A stretch of 64,000 bases of DNA. It comes from an uncultured Oscillospiraceae bacterium (GTDB lineage Bacteria > Bacillota > Clostridia > Oscillospirales > Oscillospiraceae). The stretch spans positions 1 through 64,000 of the forward strand of contig CAKTXO010000001.1 in the NCBI GenBank assembly GCA_934630985.1, in the 5' to 3' direction. Shown here in pieces: positions 20,701 through 35,700 of the stretch (position 1 is its first letter; each line of letters opens with the position of its first letter). Both the position numbers and the translations under genes were made by a program. The notes under the pieces were generated by a model. That model saw only the letters and a program-made list of their open reading frames with translations. It made no database searches and was not told the origin of the DNA.

Positions 20701-23700
20701 AGAATGGCTTCGTTCTGGATACCCTGAAATTTGTGACGGGTACGAAAGAAACGCCTATTACCGTGAAAGATCTGTCCATTGTAGATGCTGAGGGCGGTAC
20801 GGCTTACCTGTTCTATATGCCTGACAGAGACACCGACATTCAGGTCACATTCCGGGCGGCAAGCCCCTCTGACTCTGCTCAGACCCCGCCAGTGACTAAC
20901 GCCGCCGGAAAGTCCGTGGGCGTGGGCGCAGGCTTCGCCATGACCAGCACCACTGTGGAAGTGGTGGCCGGGATTGGTGACAACCGAGTTGTTCGGGCCG
21001 GTTCTTTGGATGTGCGCTCAGATGCCATCCGGGATACCCAGACCGCCGGTGTGGCGGGAACGGATCCCTTGGCAACCGCCTCCCAGGGCAAACAGCAGCA
21101 CACCTCTAAGGACGTGGCTCTGGATGCCGCCGTGGCACTGAACATTACGAATGATGTGATTCGCAGCTACATCGGCAAGAACACCAGAATCACAACCGCC
21201 GGTGACAACAATGTCCAGATCAGCGTGGATGGAACAGAGGATTATGTAAATGTCCAAATTTCCGCCTCCCGGACCGGTACCACTGCCACCAAGTCCAGTG
21301 CCTTTGCAGCCGGAACATCTACGGCAGTAGGTGCCAGTGCGGCCATCAATATTGTGAACGCCCGGGTGGAAAACGCCATGTTGGGCCAGATTCAAAGTGA
21401 CGGGGATGTGTATATTGGTACATTCACATTCAACCGGGACAACAGCGAAGCACTGGCCACTGCCATGGGTGCGGACATGGACCGCTATCTCAATAAGGTG
21501 GCAAAGGGCGTGGAAAGCACCGAAACCTCGGCCAACAAGCTGATGGCAGGAGACTACTTTAGCAACGATACCGGCAGCAAGCCTCAAAACCAGACCCAGC
21601 AGAACGCCAATGCGGCACTGGATCAGAATGCCAACGGCGGTCAGACCTCCGCCAACGCCTCCCTGTCCAGCAATGCCCTGCGGACACAGAATGCCCAGGG
21701 TGCGGATTCCTCCGCAGCCTCCGGCACCGCCAACAATGGCGTGGGTCAGGCCAATTCCACCGGGGCGCAGAAGCTGCCCAACGTGAACCCCACCGGGGCG
21801 CAGAAATTCCAGGTGGCAGCGGCAGTGGGCCTGAATATCACCAACCACAAGGCCACCACCACCGTTGCGGGCAATGTTTCCGGTGCAAATGTCCGGATTT
21901 TCAACACCAACCATGGCAATTTCAAAACCCTGGGTACCGGCATGGCTATGAGCCAGGCGAGAAACGCCAATTCCATTGCCGCCGCCGTTGCCATCAGCGT
22001 AGACGGCAACGAAGCCATCACCCTGGTTTCCGGCGATATTACCGCCAAGAAGACGGAGAAATCGGGAACCACCCTGGGAGATGTGCAGTTTGAATCTGAC
22101 CTGACCCAGAATATGGATGGGGCGTACAAAGGACTTCTGGCCGCCCAGGCCCTGGCAGGGGCCGTCAGCGGAGCGGGCAAGGTCTCCATTGCCGGATCTC
22201 TGGCCATCGTGGTAGACAACGCCAAGTCCAAAGTCATCGTGGCTATGCTTGACGGCAATGGCAACGACATTGCCACCAAGTCCAACAATATCCGTATTGA
22301 GGGCGGCAACATCCGTATTTTCGCTTCCGATAAGACCAAGCTTGCCATCCGAGCCGGTGGCGTGAGCCTTTCCAAAGGCTCCAAGGCCGGTGTGGGCGCA
22401 GCGTTCGGTCTGGTCTATGGCAATGACCAGGTGACAGTGCAAATCGGCAACTACACCGATATTCGGGGTGAAAGCCTGGAAATCACCGCAAACAAGCTTC
22501 GTGTAGACCGCAGCGATTTTGAAAGTGCCATTCAGGCGGGAACCTTTATTACCGATACCTCCAAGCTTACCGACGAGGAAAAGGCCAACGCAAAGACCGG
22601 CTTTATCAACCTGGACAAGCGGGGAGAAGACGGCTCCTACACTTTGGATGTCAATGTCTCCACTTCCGATGCACTGAGCCTTGTCAATGCGCTGAATGTA
22701 TTCAGTTCCGCCAACTACTATGTAGATGCGGTAGCCGGGTCTATTATGTCCAGCCCAGCTTCTGCAACCGGCACTTCCAGTGCCTCTGTTGCCGGGTCTG
22801 TGGCCATGATCTTCTTTAAGAATCAGGTTCTGGCCCAGCTGGGACGGGGCGTGTGTGTCACCCTCACCGGTGACAAGTCCCAAAACCCCGGAATGACCCT
22901 GGAAGCCAAGGACGATGCCAATGTGCGGGTTCTGGCCGGTTCTCTCAGTGCGGCCCCCTCTAAGGCGGGTGTCGGCGTGACGGTGGGCTGTGTTTCCAAC
23001 CAGGATGTGGTTGAAGCCTCCTTGGGTGACGACTGCGTGATTCTGGTGCAGAAGGGCGGCTACAACCAGACCGCTTCCGGAGCCTTTGATGTGATGGTGG
23101 TCACCGTGGCGGCCAGTGCCTCTACCGGCACGGCCCCTGCAAACCTGAGCGTAGGCGGCACCGTCAACGTCATTGCAAACAACAATACCGTTTCCAGCCT
23201 GGTGGGGAACAATTGCTCCATCGAGGCCCAGGATACCCTTACCGTCACTTCCCAGGTGGATACCGATGAACTGCTGGTCACCCTGTCCGCTTCCGGCGGA
23301 AACGCAAAGGTTGCCGCAGGCGGCACCGTTGCCGTCATCGTGGACCAGGCGAAAGCCCTGACCCAAATCGGTGCTTCTACCCTGACAAGCACCCAGGGCG
23401 GTATGGACATCACCTCCCGGAACCGGGAACGCCTTATCAATGTGGCGGCCTCCGCTTCCGCCGCCATGGCGGCCGGTGGCTCGGCCAGTGCCGCTGGTGT
23501 GGTGGGTGTGCTGGTATCCGAAACCGAGGCGAAGGTTCTAGTCGCCTCCGGGGCAAGGCTCACGGCGCAGAAGGATGTGAACATCCTTGCTTCTGCCAAC
23601 AGCCTTTTGGCAGAAGTGGCTCTCAGCGTGGCGGTGGCACCCAGTGCTACGGCAGTTGGCGGAGAGGTTCTGGTCAATGTGCTGAACCACAAGGCCATTG

Positions 23701-26700
23701 TGGAGCTGGGCAGCGCAGCTGTAGAGTCCTTGGGCGGCAACGTGACCGTCCACAGTTCCGGCGAAGATACCGCCGTCATCGTTGGGGTGGCGGTAGGGGC
23801 TTCCGGAACCGGCAACACCGTCAGCGGCACTATTCCCGTTACCGTGTCCACCAACGCCATTGAAACCAGAGTCGGGGCAGGCAGCCAGATTACAGCCTTT
23901 GACTCCGTAGACATTAGCGCAGACCTCCAGGCTCTCTACGCTCTGGCAGCCGGCGGTATTTCCGTTGGCACCACCGGCGTAGGCGCAACGGTGGGTACCC
24001 TGGTGCTGTCCAACAGTGTTCTGACCACCGTGGAAACCGGCAGCCGCATCACCGCAAAGACCTATGATTCCGGCAGCAACATCCTCCAAAACCGGTATAA
24101 TCGCCGCCGTGGCGTGAACATCAGTGCCAATGCCCGGGAAACCGTGGTCATGGCTGAGGTTTCCGCTGCCGCCGGTACCGGCAATGCCATTACCGGCACC
24201 GTGGCCACCCTGGTGGTCTCCAACAAGGTAAAAGCGGAGATCGGGGATGCCGTTACCGTTACGGTAGGCGTTGAGGGTGACAAAGACAGCGAAGAGGGCG
24301 ACCTATCCGTCGATGCCTCGGACGATACATTCGTAGTGGAGTTTGCCGGTGCCCTCAGTGCCGCTGGCAGTGTGGGCGTAGGCGCAACCGTGGTGGTCGG
24401 CGTATTCGATAAGAACGTCAAGGCTTCCGTAGGAAACTCCGGCAGTGTCAATGCCAGCGGTACTGTTTCCGTGACCGCCGAAAATAAGAGCACCCTGGAT
24501 CTGCTGGCCGTGGCCTTTGGAGCCTCCGGCAGCACCGCTGTGGCCGGTGATGTGAACGCACTGGTATTTATGAACAGCACCCAGGCTTCTCTGGGCGGCA
24601 ACGTCACCGGGGCCAATGCCATCCGTGTGAGGGCCAATGACGATAGCAAGCTGCTGAACATCGGTATCGGTGTGGCAGCCTCCGGTGCCGCAGCGGTCAC
24701 CGCAGTGGCTGTGGTCACCTATTTTGAAAACAAGACGCTGGCTCAGGTTCTGGACAAGGCCCTGCTGCAAGCGGGCAATGGCGGCGTGGAAGTGATCGCT
24801 GTTTCTCGCGAGTTTGTATCCGGTGACGCGGCGGGCATGTCCGGCGGCGGTACCGCCGGTGTGGGCGGCACGCTGGATGTGGTCGTCCTGCGATTCCGTA
24901 CCGAAGCCCTAACAGGAAGCAATGTGACCATCCGCACCACCGGCGATTTGACGGTGCGGGCAGAGGACAACTATGGCCTGGCAGCCGCTGTTGTGACCCT
25001 GGCCGCTTCCGGAACGGCGGCGGTAGGTGTCAATGCGCTGGTATCCGTCAGCTTTGCCACCGTTCGGGCGGCCATCGGTGTGGAGAACACTGTGGAAGCC
25101 AGAAACGTTACGGTGCGGGGCAGTTCTCAAAGAGATCTCCTCTCTGTCAGTGCCAGTGTGGCGGGCAGCGGTGTGGCGGCAGTGGGTGTGAACCTGTCTG
25201 TCGTGGTGGCAGGTGCGCTGATGAGCCGGGATGCCCACGATTCCCTCTACGGAACCGTGGAAAACGGCGGCAGCACCTATACCCTCTATACCTTTACCCC
25301 CAAAGGTAGCGGCAGCGTGACCCTGTATGAACAGGGCGGCAGCTTCTATAAAGCCAAGACTGACTCTCAGGGGAAAGAACAGCGTGACAGCAACAATCAA
25401 TTGATTCTGGAAGCCTTTACGGTTTCCGAGGAAGACCGCAAGTATCTGGCACCTGCTGCCATGAATCCCGAAACCCAGGTTTCCGGAGCCTTTGCGGCGG
25501 GCAACGGCCAGTATCTACAGGGCCGTGACCCCAGCCAAAAGGTAGGCCAGTCCCTCCAGGGTGACGGCCAGAAGCTTGGCACCGAGGATTACGGCAACTA
25601 CGGCCAGGAAAGTACAGATACCGCCCCCGTGAAAGGTGACGGAAAGCTCTACATCAAAAACAGTGACGGCACTTATACCGCCATTACCGATGAAGAAGCT
25701 TCTACCACCTACCGCAACACCCAGCGGTATCTCTACGACACCAGAAACAGCACCTATGTAGAAACGGATTTGACCAGTGCCAATACATTCAATGACAGCA
25801 CCTTTGCTGCCACAGGTGGAACGGGCTACACAGTTCAGAAACTTCCCCAGCTTTCGGATGCCACTTCTGCCATTATTGGAGGCAACTCCCTTGTTACAGC
25901 AGCGGAAAACATTCGGGTGCTGGCCAGTGACAACCTGAACGCCAATATGATTTCCGGTTCTATCGCCGTAGGCGGCGGTGGGGCAGGGGTCGGCGTTGGC
26001 CTGACGGTTTCCGTTCTCAGCTCCAATGTCAATGCCCTGGTGGATACCGGCGCAGTCCTCAGCGCAGGGGGCAACATTGAAGTAAAGTCCTGGGTCGGAG
26101 CCAAGGCACAGTCTGTAAAGACCCACTCGGACCGGAACAACCGAGTTTCCAACAGCGGAACCAACGAGCAAATGGATGCCCTGGGCATTCCCGCCCAGGA
26201 GAATTCTACCATCCGGCTGATTTCCGTCACCGCAGGCGGCGGCTTTGTAGGCGTGGGTGTCAGCGGAGCGGTTCTGGTGGTCACTTCCGAGTCCAATGCG
26301 ATCCTGAGAGGCTCTGTTGCAAAGGCTGCCAACCTGTATGTGGAAAGCTGCATGAACTTTGGAGATGTGCTGACCGTCAATACCGGCATTTCCGCCGGGG
26401 CGGTGGCCGTGAATGTGTCCATTGGCGCAACCTATTTCCAGGGCAGCAGCGTAGCGGCCATTGATGGCAACGGCCGTATCGAAAACATTTCCGGCACCAT
26501 CCGGGTGTTGGGCAGCGGCACCACCAACAGCCAGGTCGCCGTGGCGGCACTGGCAGCAGGCGGCGTTGCCGTCAATGCGGGCATCGCAACGGCCATCAAC
26601 CTGACAAAGGTTCGGACCTACGTGGGGAAAAACGTGACCGTCAGCGCGCCCAATGCCCTTTTGGTGGTAAGCCATGACTTTACCGCCAATGCCCAGGGCG

Positions 26701-29700
26701 GCATCCTCTCCATTTCCGCCGGAGCAGTGGCAACTGGAGCCTGCGTGGTGGTCGTGGTCAACAAGCTGGACGCAAGAGCCTATGTGGGCTTTGCTCCTGA
26801 CGAGACCGTGATCGGAGAGAGTGGCAGCATCCAGGTCCGCAGCATCACCGTCACCGCTGAGGCAGCGGGCAAGACGGAGGTTCTGGGAGCCGGAATTGCC
26901 GGTGGTGCCATTGCCGGAAACGGCATTGTTGCAGTGGGACTGGGCTTTATTACCAACATCGGTGCCATCCGTGGCGTGGACATCACCACCGGTGATTTGA
27001 CCGTCAAGGCCGCCATTGATGGAGATGTGCATGTGGTCTCCACCGGCGTGACCGGCGGCGCAGTCGCAGTGGGTGCCACGGTGGACGTGGCCTACATCGG
27101 TTCCGTGAACAAGGCCATTCTGGATTTGACCGGCGCAAAGGTCAAAGTGACCGGCGGTGTCCGTGTCCAGGCCGGTTCTCAGGACAAGCCCAACGACAGC
27201 TATAGCCGCATTATTGCGGTCACCGGTTCTGCCGGTTCCGCCGCCGTGGGCATCAATCTGGCTCTGGCCTTTAACAAGGCTGTGAACAACGCCGAGCTGC
27301 TGGGCCTTACCGGCAGCATGGAGGCAGAGTCCCTTGGTGTCTTAGCCTATGGCAGTGCCAAGGCCCACACCCTGGTTGTCAATGCGGCCCTGGGCGGTGT
27401 CACCGCCAGTGCCACGCTGGCATTCGCCTGGGTGGGTTCTCAGCAGCAAGCCCGGCTGGATACAGCCGAAAACCTGACGGTTCAAAAGGATGTGCTGGTT
27501 TCCTCCGTTCTGTCTGCGGTCAGTGCAGAAGACCTGACAGCGGAACAGAAGAAGGGTAGTGAAGACAAGTCCACGACAGTCAGATTTACCAAGGTGGCAG
27601 AGTCCCGCATCTATACCGCTTCCGCCGGAATGCTCACAGCCACCGGCAACGGTGCCGTGGCCCTGTCTGACGGTACCAGCAGTGCCTGGGCAAGCTTTGG
27701 CGGAAAGGCCGGAAAGGTGGCGGTTTCCAATACCGCCGCATCTACGGCCTACGCCGGGATCGAAAACTTTAGCCTGGGCGGGGTATCTGTAGGCGTGATG
27801 ATGGGCTACAGCTTCGCTTCCGGAACCTTTGAGGCGGTTCTGAATGCCCAAAAGGCCCTCACCTGTGAGGATATTACTGTCACCAATACCTATACCTCCC
27901 TGGCAGATACCAACGTTACACCCGCTTCCGGCGGTGTCAGCGCAACGCTTACAAATATCGGACTCAATACGGCAGTAGCCTGTGCCACAACTACCGCAAA
28001 CACGGGAATCTCCGGCACTGGTACTCTGGATGTCCATGGCAATATGGCCGTTACCGCCCAGGGGACAGCCCAGGCCAATGCCAACATCGTGACCCCAACG
28101 GCAAGCTTTAGCGTTGTGGCCGTTACGGCCAACGTGGCCGTTGCCGTGAACAATGTGCGGCAGAACACCTTTGTAAGAGATTGCAGCCTGAATACCGTTA
28201 CCGGAGATGTGACCCTGGTATCCAACCTGAACAAGAATTCCCAAATGGGCGCAAAGGCCCGGGTGGGCGCAAGCACCGCTACTTCCGGCAGTGTCAGCTA
28301 TGCCAACCTGACGGCCAACGCCTGTGTGGCAAACTTCAACGCAGTCCATACGGCACTGGTCAGCGGAATTTCGGGAACCATTCATGGTACGCTGTCTGTC
28401 ATGGCCAATACCGCCTCCCTGGCGGATGCCGGTGTCTACTCCGGCAGCGCAGCCAGCTACTATTCCGGCACAGTCACCGTGGTCTACGCCTATGCAGGCG
28501 GCAGCTCCAAGGCGGATCTGTACCTGGAAAAGAATAAGAAGCTCCGTGTAGGGAAGCTGAACCTGACGAATCAGTATCAAACCAAGGCCACCGCCGAGAG
28601 CAAACAGTCGGATAACGGTATCTCTGTCAATATGGCGGCAGCGGACTTGAACGTTGCCTATGCAGAGGCTTGCAGTGCAGCCTGTGCAGGAATTGAGGGG
28701 GACGGCTCCCTCAGCGCAGAAGACGGTGAGGGAGACAGTCTAATCGTCCTGTGTCAGGGGACTGCGGCAGCGGATGCAAAGATTTTGCCCGCCAACGTTT
28801 CCATTGCCGGTGTTAAACTGGCAGCCAACAATGTGTTCTCCAAGGTCACCGCACAGCATACGGCCCATATTGGCTCTGAAAGCACAGCCCCTGATGTGTC
28901 CTCCAACGGCAACATCAGCGTGATTTCCAGGTTTAATGAATCTGGTGATGGCGCAACGGCCACGGTGGGCAGCGGCAACAGTTCCAATGTGAACGTCAGC
29001 TTGTTGGGCGTTACAGAGTCCCTGGCTCTGGCGGAGATGGAAGCCCAGGCCAAGGCGGCCATTGTAAACGGAACCATCCGGGCCAAAGGCAATGTGGACG
29101 TTCAGATGCTGGGTCGGCTGATTGCCAAGGCAGAGGTGTACAACGGTTCTACCCTTGGCCTGTATAACGCCACCGTCATGGTGGTCAGGGCCAACGCCAA
29201 GGGCAGCATGGAAGCCCTGCTGAACGCAAAGACCATTGAAGCGGCCACTGTCAACGTGAAAAATGACTACTATGCTCAGTCTGAGGCAGAGACCGGCTTT
29301 GCCGGTGGTCTGGTGGCAGGTATCGGCAGTGCAAGCAGCAACGTAGCCTACGCCACCACTTCTTCCACCGCCAAGGCAGCCTTTGGCGCGGCGGCAGGAG
29401 GCAACATTACCGGCAGCATCAGCCTTGAAAACCTGGGCCACGTCAGCGCAAAGGCCCTGGGCCGTTCCGCAACCGTGACAGTCAGCGGCTTGAACGTTGC
29501 GGTCAACGTGATCAATGCGGATTTGAATGCAGTCCAGAATACCTCCTTTACCTACGGCGGCAAGCTGGACATCAAGGGCGACGTGAATATTCGCTCTGAA
29601 ATCCTCCGGGAGGGAGACTTTGGCAAGGCCGATGCCCAGACCGGTTCCACAGCCGGGGCAAGTATCTCTCTGGTAGGAGCCAGTGCCAACAAGGCAACGG

Positions 29701-32700
29701 CAGCCACTGCAACCCAGAATACCCTGACGGTTAGGGGCGTTGGCGAAAACCGGATGACCCTAACGGGCAGCTTTACCGCCCGGGCCAAATCCGTCACAGA
29801 ATCTTTTGCCAAGGCAGCGTTGCCCCAGAGCCTGGGCCTGGCATCCATCGGCTCGATGATTTCCGATTCCTCCACCCGGGATGTGGTTTCTGTCACAGTG
29901 ACAGGGGCTTGCATGGAAATCGACGGAACCTTTAAGGCCGAGTCCATCGGCAATACCGCTTCCACCTCCGAAGCCCACAAGGCCGGTGGTGTAGGCGTGG
30001 TAGGCGCAACGGCCACAACGTCCGATGCCAAGGTGGGTGCAGCCAGCGACAAGCCCCAGACCGTGGGTCTCACTGTTACCGGCGGCTCCATTCAGGCGTT
30101 GGAGGACATCATTCTCCGGGCCTACAACACAGGCAAAGCCCAGTCCATTGTGAAAAAGGGTACGGAAGTTTCCGGTATTGGAATCACCAAGACAAGCCTT
30201 CCCACCAACAGCTGGTACAGCACCAATGTAAGCGTTACCGGTGGAGCGGTTCTGACGGCAGAGGGCAGCATCACCCTCACTTCGGAAGATACTACCGAGG
30301 CCAAGGCCGATGCCACAGGCACGAACATTGGCTTTGCCATCAACGCCGACTATACCAAGGGTGAGAATCACATCACCTCCAACAACACCGTTACCATCGG
30401 TGCCAAGCTCCAGGCGGATGACAGCCTGACTGTTACTGCCGACTCCAAGGCAACCATGACGGCTAAGACCGTGGCAGACGGCGGCGGATTCTTTACCAAG
30501 GGTACCCTGACCGCCATCAACGAATTGATTCGCAGTTGCCTCATCACCGTTGCGGAGAACAGCGACCTCTCCGCAAATCACGGTAGTCTCAGCATCTGCG
30601 CCAATGCCGGTGAAAACGATGTGATCACCACCACCGCAAAAATCACCTCCGGCGGCGTGGTGGCTCTGGGCGAGGTTCAAACGAATCTGACCCTGAAAAC
30701 TACGTCCAAGGTCGATGTCCATGATGTTGGCAGTATCCAAAACCGTTTCGGCGCGGTTACCATTCGCGCAAACGTATCTCAGAACGGTGTGGTCACCAAT
30801 TCTTCCGCAGACTGCTCCGGCCTGGGTGTGGCCCCGGATGTACACAATCAGGCGACAATTGAGCTGAATTCCGATGTAAATATCCGGAACGTCAAGGTGA
30901 TCGAGGGCCGGTATGTTTATATCAACGCCGTTCTCAAGAAGCTGGATGTTTACAGCTACGGTTACGCCAAGGGCAGCGGACTTGGGGCCAACATTGATGC
31001 CATGAACGACCTGACGGTTTCCCTGACGGCCAATACCAGGGTAGAGGGCGTTACGGTCATCGGCCACGATGGTGCCGTGATCAACGCCACCTCTGAGCCG
31101 GACTATCTGGATGCCAACGTCCATACCGATGCACGGGTGCAGCTGAACGCCATTGGTGATGCCTACGCCAAGAGCAAGGTCATTACCAGGGAAGCCGCAA
31201 CCGTCACCGTCCAGGACCTTACCTACAAGGGTGCCAGCATCCGGATCGACAACCGGGAAATCACCGGTGACCGCATCCTCCACGAGGAGCATACAGGTGG
31301 CTTTATCCACAAGCATACCAGTGATCAGTCTAAGTTCCAAAGCAGCAGCAGCATTACCGTCAAGAACATCACCTTGTATCTGGGTGATGCAGCCGCCGGT
31401 GTGTTCATCGATGTTTCGGAAAAGAGCGGTGTGCGGCAGGTGGGCATCCGGAATGAGGAGCAAATCTGGATGGAGGCAGGTTCGACCCTGACTTTCGGCA
31501 ATATCGCAAACTACCTGCCAGGTTACGCCTACCTCTACGGCAGCGTTACCGGCCTGACCGTTTACGACCAATCCATGCTCCCGGCCCTGACGGTTACCAA
31601 TAGCACGAATATGGATTTGATTTTCAAGTCCATGACCTATGTCAATACCGGCTTTGTAAATCCCAAGGTGTTTATTGACGGCAAGCGTTCCTCTGACTAT
31701 AAGCTTTTGCATACGCAATACGCCCCGGAATTCACAGTCACCAGCTCCGGAACCGGCGGTGTACGGCTTATGGGCCTGATCCCGGTTTACAACGGCACGG
31801 CAACCATCACCTGGATCGGGGAGACCGGCGGCGCACTGACGGCTGTTTCCCAAGTCGGGTCTGCAGCGGGTGCCATCAGCCCCCTGTGGGCGCATACCTT
31901 GGTGGTCAGCGGTGCAGCCTTGGTGGGCAGCAGCTCCGAAAAGTTCAGCCCCTGGATTTTCTCCAAGAATGCGGCAGTGGGTCGTGTCCAAGTATCCGCC
32001 CTGCGTGACATTTACATGTCCGTAACGGGTCTGGGCATTGAATGGGTAAAAGAACTTCCTGATGATCCCCAGCCTACCGGCCAGGACATCCAGGTAGAAC
32101 TGAGCAATATCCAATCTGTGGAGGGTAATGTCTACCTGAGCCTGGAAAAGGGCAGAAAGATTTACTGGGTAGTAGGCACCACCACCGTTACCATTCCCGT
32201 CCCCGAGACCCTGGATTATGTGGTCGGCAGTCAGGTCAACCTGGCAAATAACTACATCATCCAAGGCATGGACATGCTGGAACGGTACCTGACGGCTTAC
32301 GACCCGGCAGAGGACCTGTACCTTTACCAGTTGCCCAATGGGTCGCTGATCTATGCGGACAAAAACGGCAACATTGCCCGGATCGTGGAAAACGGCATTA
32401 CCTCCAACGTGGGGAACTACCAGTTTATCTACGGGCCGGATGGCAAGGTTCAGCAAATCAACCTCAGCGGCGGTATTTCCATCGACTTGCTCACCGGGCG
32501 TTTGACAGTAGAGGAGGATGCGTCCTTTGAAGTTCTGACCCAGGTCGTGACCCGGCAGTGGCTGGAAACTGTGGGCCTGTTTGACGGCATGACCATCCGC
32601 CTGACCAAAAACGTAGGCGGCAAGCAGATCGAATGGGAAACCCGGCTGGTTCAGGCGCAGGGGTTTGCATCCGATGGCAAACAATACTACTATGTAGAGG

Positions 32701-35700
32701 GCCTGTATCCCAGATTTGAGAATGTCCTGAGCAGCGGCAATGCGGAAAACAGAACCGTTTACTACCTGGTAGAGCGGGACGGGAATGCTGTAAAGTTCTA
32801 TGCCCTGAGTGCCGTTACCGACCAGCGGGTAGACCATAAGGAAAAATTCAATGGCGACTTCCTGATGATTGAAAACGGTGAGGTGGAAACCCACAACGGC
32901 TACTACCGGGATGCTCGCACCAAGGGCAATGCCCTCTTGGCAAAGAATGCGGATTATCTGGATAAGGTCAGAATTGAAGCCAATGGCACCGACTTTACCT
33001 TCGACAACTTCCTGGGTACCAATTTGACTGTTACGGTCAAACGGGAGAACGGAGTTCTTGGCTACTATGTAAACGGACAAAAACTCAGTGTTTCTGAGAC
33101 GGTTTACGGCGTAACAGTCACTGACCCCACCTCCCCGCTGTATCACATCTTCTGGAATGCGGCGTATGTGACCCAGGTCCAGAGTCAGGTAGAAGTGACG
33201 GGTACAAACATCACGTTGGATGCCAACTTTGCCAACAATACTTTTGGCATTACCCAGATCCGGCATGTGACCTGGAGACCCCACTACGCCTGGACAAACA
33301 GAACATTCCAGGCCATGCAGAAATCCGTTGTGGTTCAGTATTACAAATTGGAGGAGGTTTCCGCCTCGATTTCCAATGAAAGCCAGTATAGCGGTGTCCG
33401 TTTCACAGCACCAGACCCCAATGATTCCCAAAAGACCGTCTACTTCTATGAGTTCAAGGACGAAAACGGCAACACCTACTATGCCGATGGCCTGGACGGC
33501 AATGCAAAACGTGTCAATGTGGAACAAAAGGAAGTAAAACATCAGGAAGCCCTGGGCTATAGCAAGCTCCTGCTGGACGGCAAGGAAGTAACCTATGGCA
33601 CAGATACAGGAGTCGCCTGCTTTGACAACAAACAGCCGGACATGGTACTCAACAATGTTAAGTATTACCGGCTTGGCATGATGGACGAGGACGGCAACAT
33701 CGTCTACCACCCCTACAAGTTCCAGGAGCCGATTCTGGAGAACGGTCAAGACACCGGCAAAAAGGAAGACGTGGAGTACATCCTGTATGTGGCGGTTTCC
33801 GGCGACCAGGTTTCCATCGTGAAAGAAAAGCAAAGACCGGACATCGCACCGGAAAAGGGTAAGGATGAAGGTTACTGGCAGGATTCGGCTAATAACCGCT
33901 ATGAAAAGGGCGAACCGAATCAAACTTCCATCTCTGTTGTGCAAACAAAGGAGAATGGCACCAAGGAAACCGTATCCGTCCAAGGAAGCTTTGAAGCCTT
34001 TACAAAGGACCAGTCGATTCCCTACTACCGGAAGACCACTGTAGAAAACAATACAACGGTGTATACTTTCTACAAGCAGACAGGTACTGACACAAATGGC
34101 ACTGCGCTTTACGCTCTTTGCACGGATACCCCCATCAACTGGGTGCTTACCGGTAATGTTTTCCTGAACTACAAGCCGGAAGGTGATTCCGGCAGCACGA
34201 CGCAACCTCTGACCCAGCGGGATGGAACGAATGAACGGTACTTGCTGGCGAATAAGACGGAGTTTGACAACTGGCAGAAAGACAAACGGCTGAAACTCTA
34301 TTACACGGATGGAAAAGAGTGCCAGGAGTATGAGATCCTGTGTAAATGGGAAGGCATCAAGAGAACCTACCAACTGGTTTACGCAGATGGCCAGCAGTAT
34401 GGAACCGTTGAGAGTGGCTATACCCAGGAAGCGCAGTTCAAGGAATGGACCGAAACGTACCATGTAGCGACCTTTACGGCAAACTCAAAATCGGTGCGGT
34501 TCGACATAAACTCCCGGGAGAACTTCATCGATCCCACCCGGCATAGCGCAGAGCAGAATTCTCAGGTTCTGGTGCTGCGGTTTGGAAGTGCGGGCGATAC
34601 CATCACCTTTACCGGAAAAATCGCAGATATCGGCCTGAAAACCACCCATCTTCCGACAAACGCCGTGGTGAACGGCAGCGATGCCTACCAGGTCACCGAG
34701 TCCATGTACCTGACCAAGAGCGGTCTGATCGTCAATATCAAGGGGGACTTTGCCTCCAAGTTTGACGGCAAGGTCTACACCTCCACAAAGCTTATTGCGG
34801 AAGAACTGGGCAAGCTGGCGGTAAGCAAAAATCTGACCGGTGTCAACGAAAACGGCGAGACCATCTATGTGGACAGCCAGAACCATGTCTATGTAATGAA
34901 CCATCAGGGCCTGTTCCACTGCGCCGAAACTGACCACACCATGACGGAAGCGGAGACCCTGGGTATCCTCTATGAGGTTCAGCCTACGCAGAACTCCGGC
35001 CCGAAGATTACTGTTCTTAAAGGACAGAATATCACCCTGGAACGGCTGACAGACCACATTGCCCACGACATCAACAATATCAGCACCACCGGCAATTGGC
35101 GGTATGACGGCACTTTCTACTATTCCGCAGACGGGGAAAACGGCTGGACGGCGATTCCCGAGGGGAACGTTCAGGTCAAGAACGGCGTGATCACGGTTTC
35201 CTACTTTGATTCCAAGGCACAACGAAATGTTGAACTTCGGATTTACAAGGGACCGGCGCAGGACGACCTGAAAGAAATCACATTCATGGAATTTGCCACC
35301 TATGACAAAGACGGCAACCCCGTCTATGTCAAGGCCGGTTCCGATGGCTCCGTGGTCATGGTAGGCGCACCGGCAACGCAGGAGATTTCTACAGTGGAAA
35401 GCGGCACCGACTATACGGTCAAGAACATTACCGCCGGAGAAAATGTAGAAATCCGTGTCAATGACCCCAATGGTTCCCTGTTCAATGGCAATGATGACCC
35501 CCAGGCCCCCTGCGTGGTAGCAAAGGAGAAGGCCACCATCATCTCTGCAGGCGGCGCAGGTTCCATCGGTACGGAAGACAAGCCGCTGAACATCCAGGCC
35601 AAGGAAGTTGAGTTCCTGAACCAGGATATGGAGCAGGTCATCGTTAAAGATACCTATGTTTACATCGACCAGGGCGACACCAGCCTGGATGGAAATATTG

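Noticed and set aside
21018-23366. Minus-strand open frame of 782 codons inside the giant gene
   Set aside because: Shadow frame, Gly/His-rich, no recognisable domain or start signals.
22700-25250. Regularly spaced repeats suggesting a CRISPR-like array
   Set aside because: The repetition is at protein level inside the giant gene, with diverged DNA and units of roughly 75 codons, not short identical repeats with unique spacers.
29760-34463. Minus-strand open frame of 1,567 codons inside the giant gene
   Set aside because: Same codon-use shadow; low-complexity Gly/His/Val-rich translation without signals.
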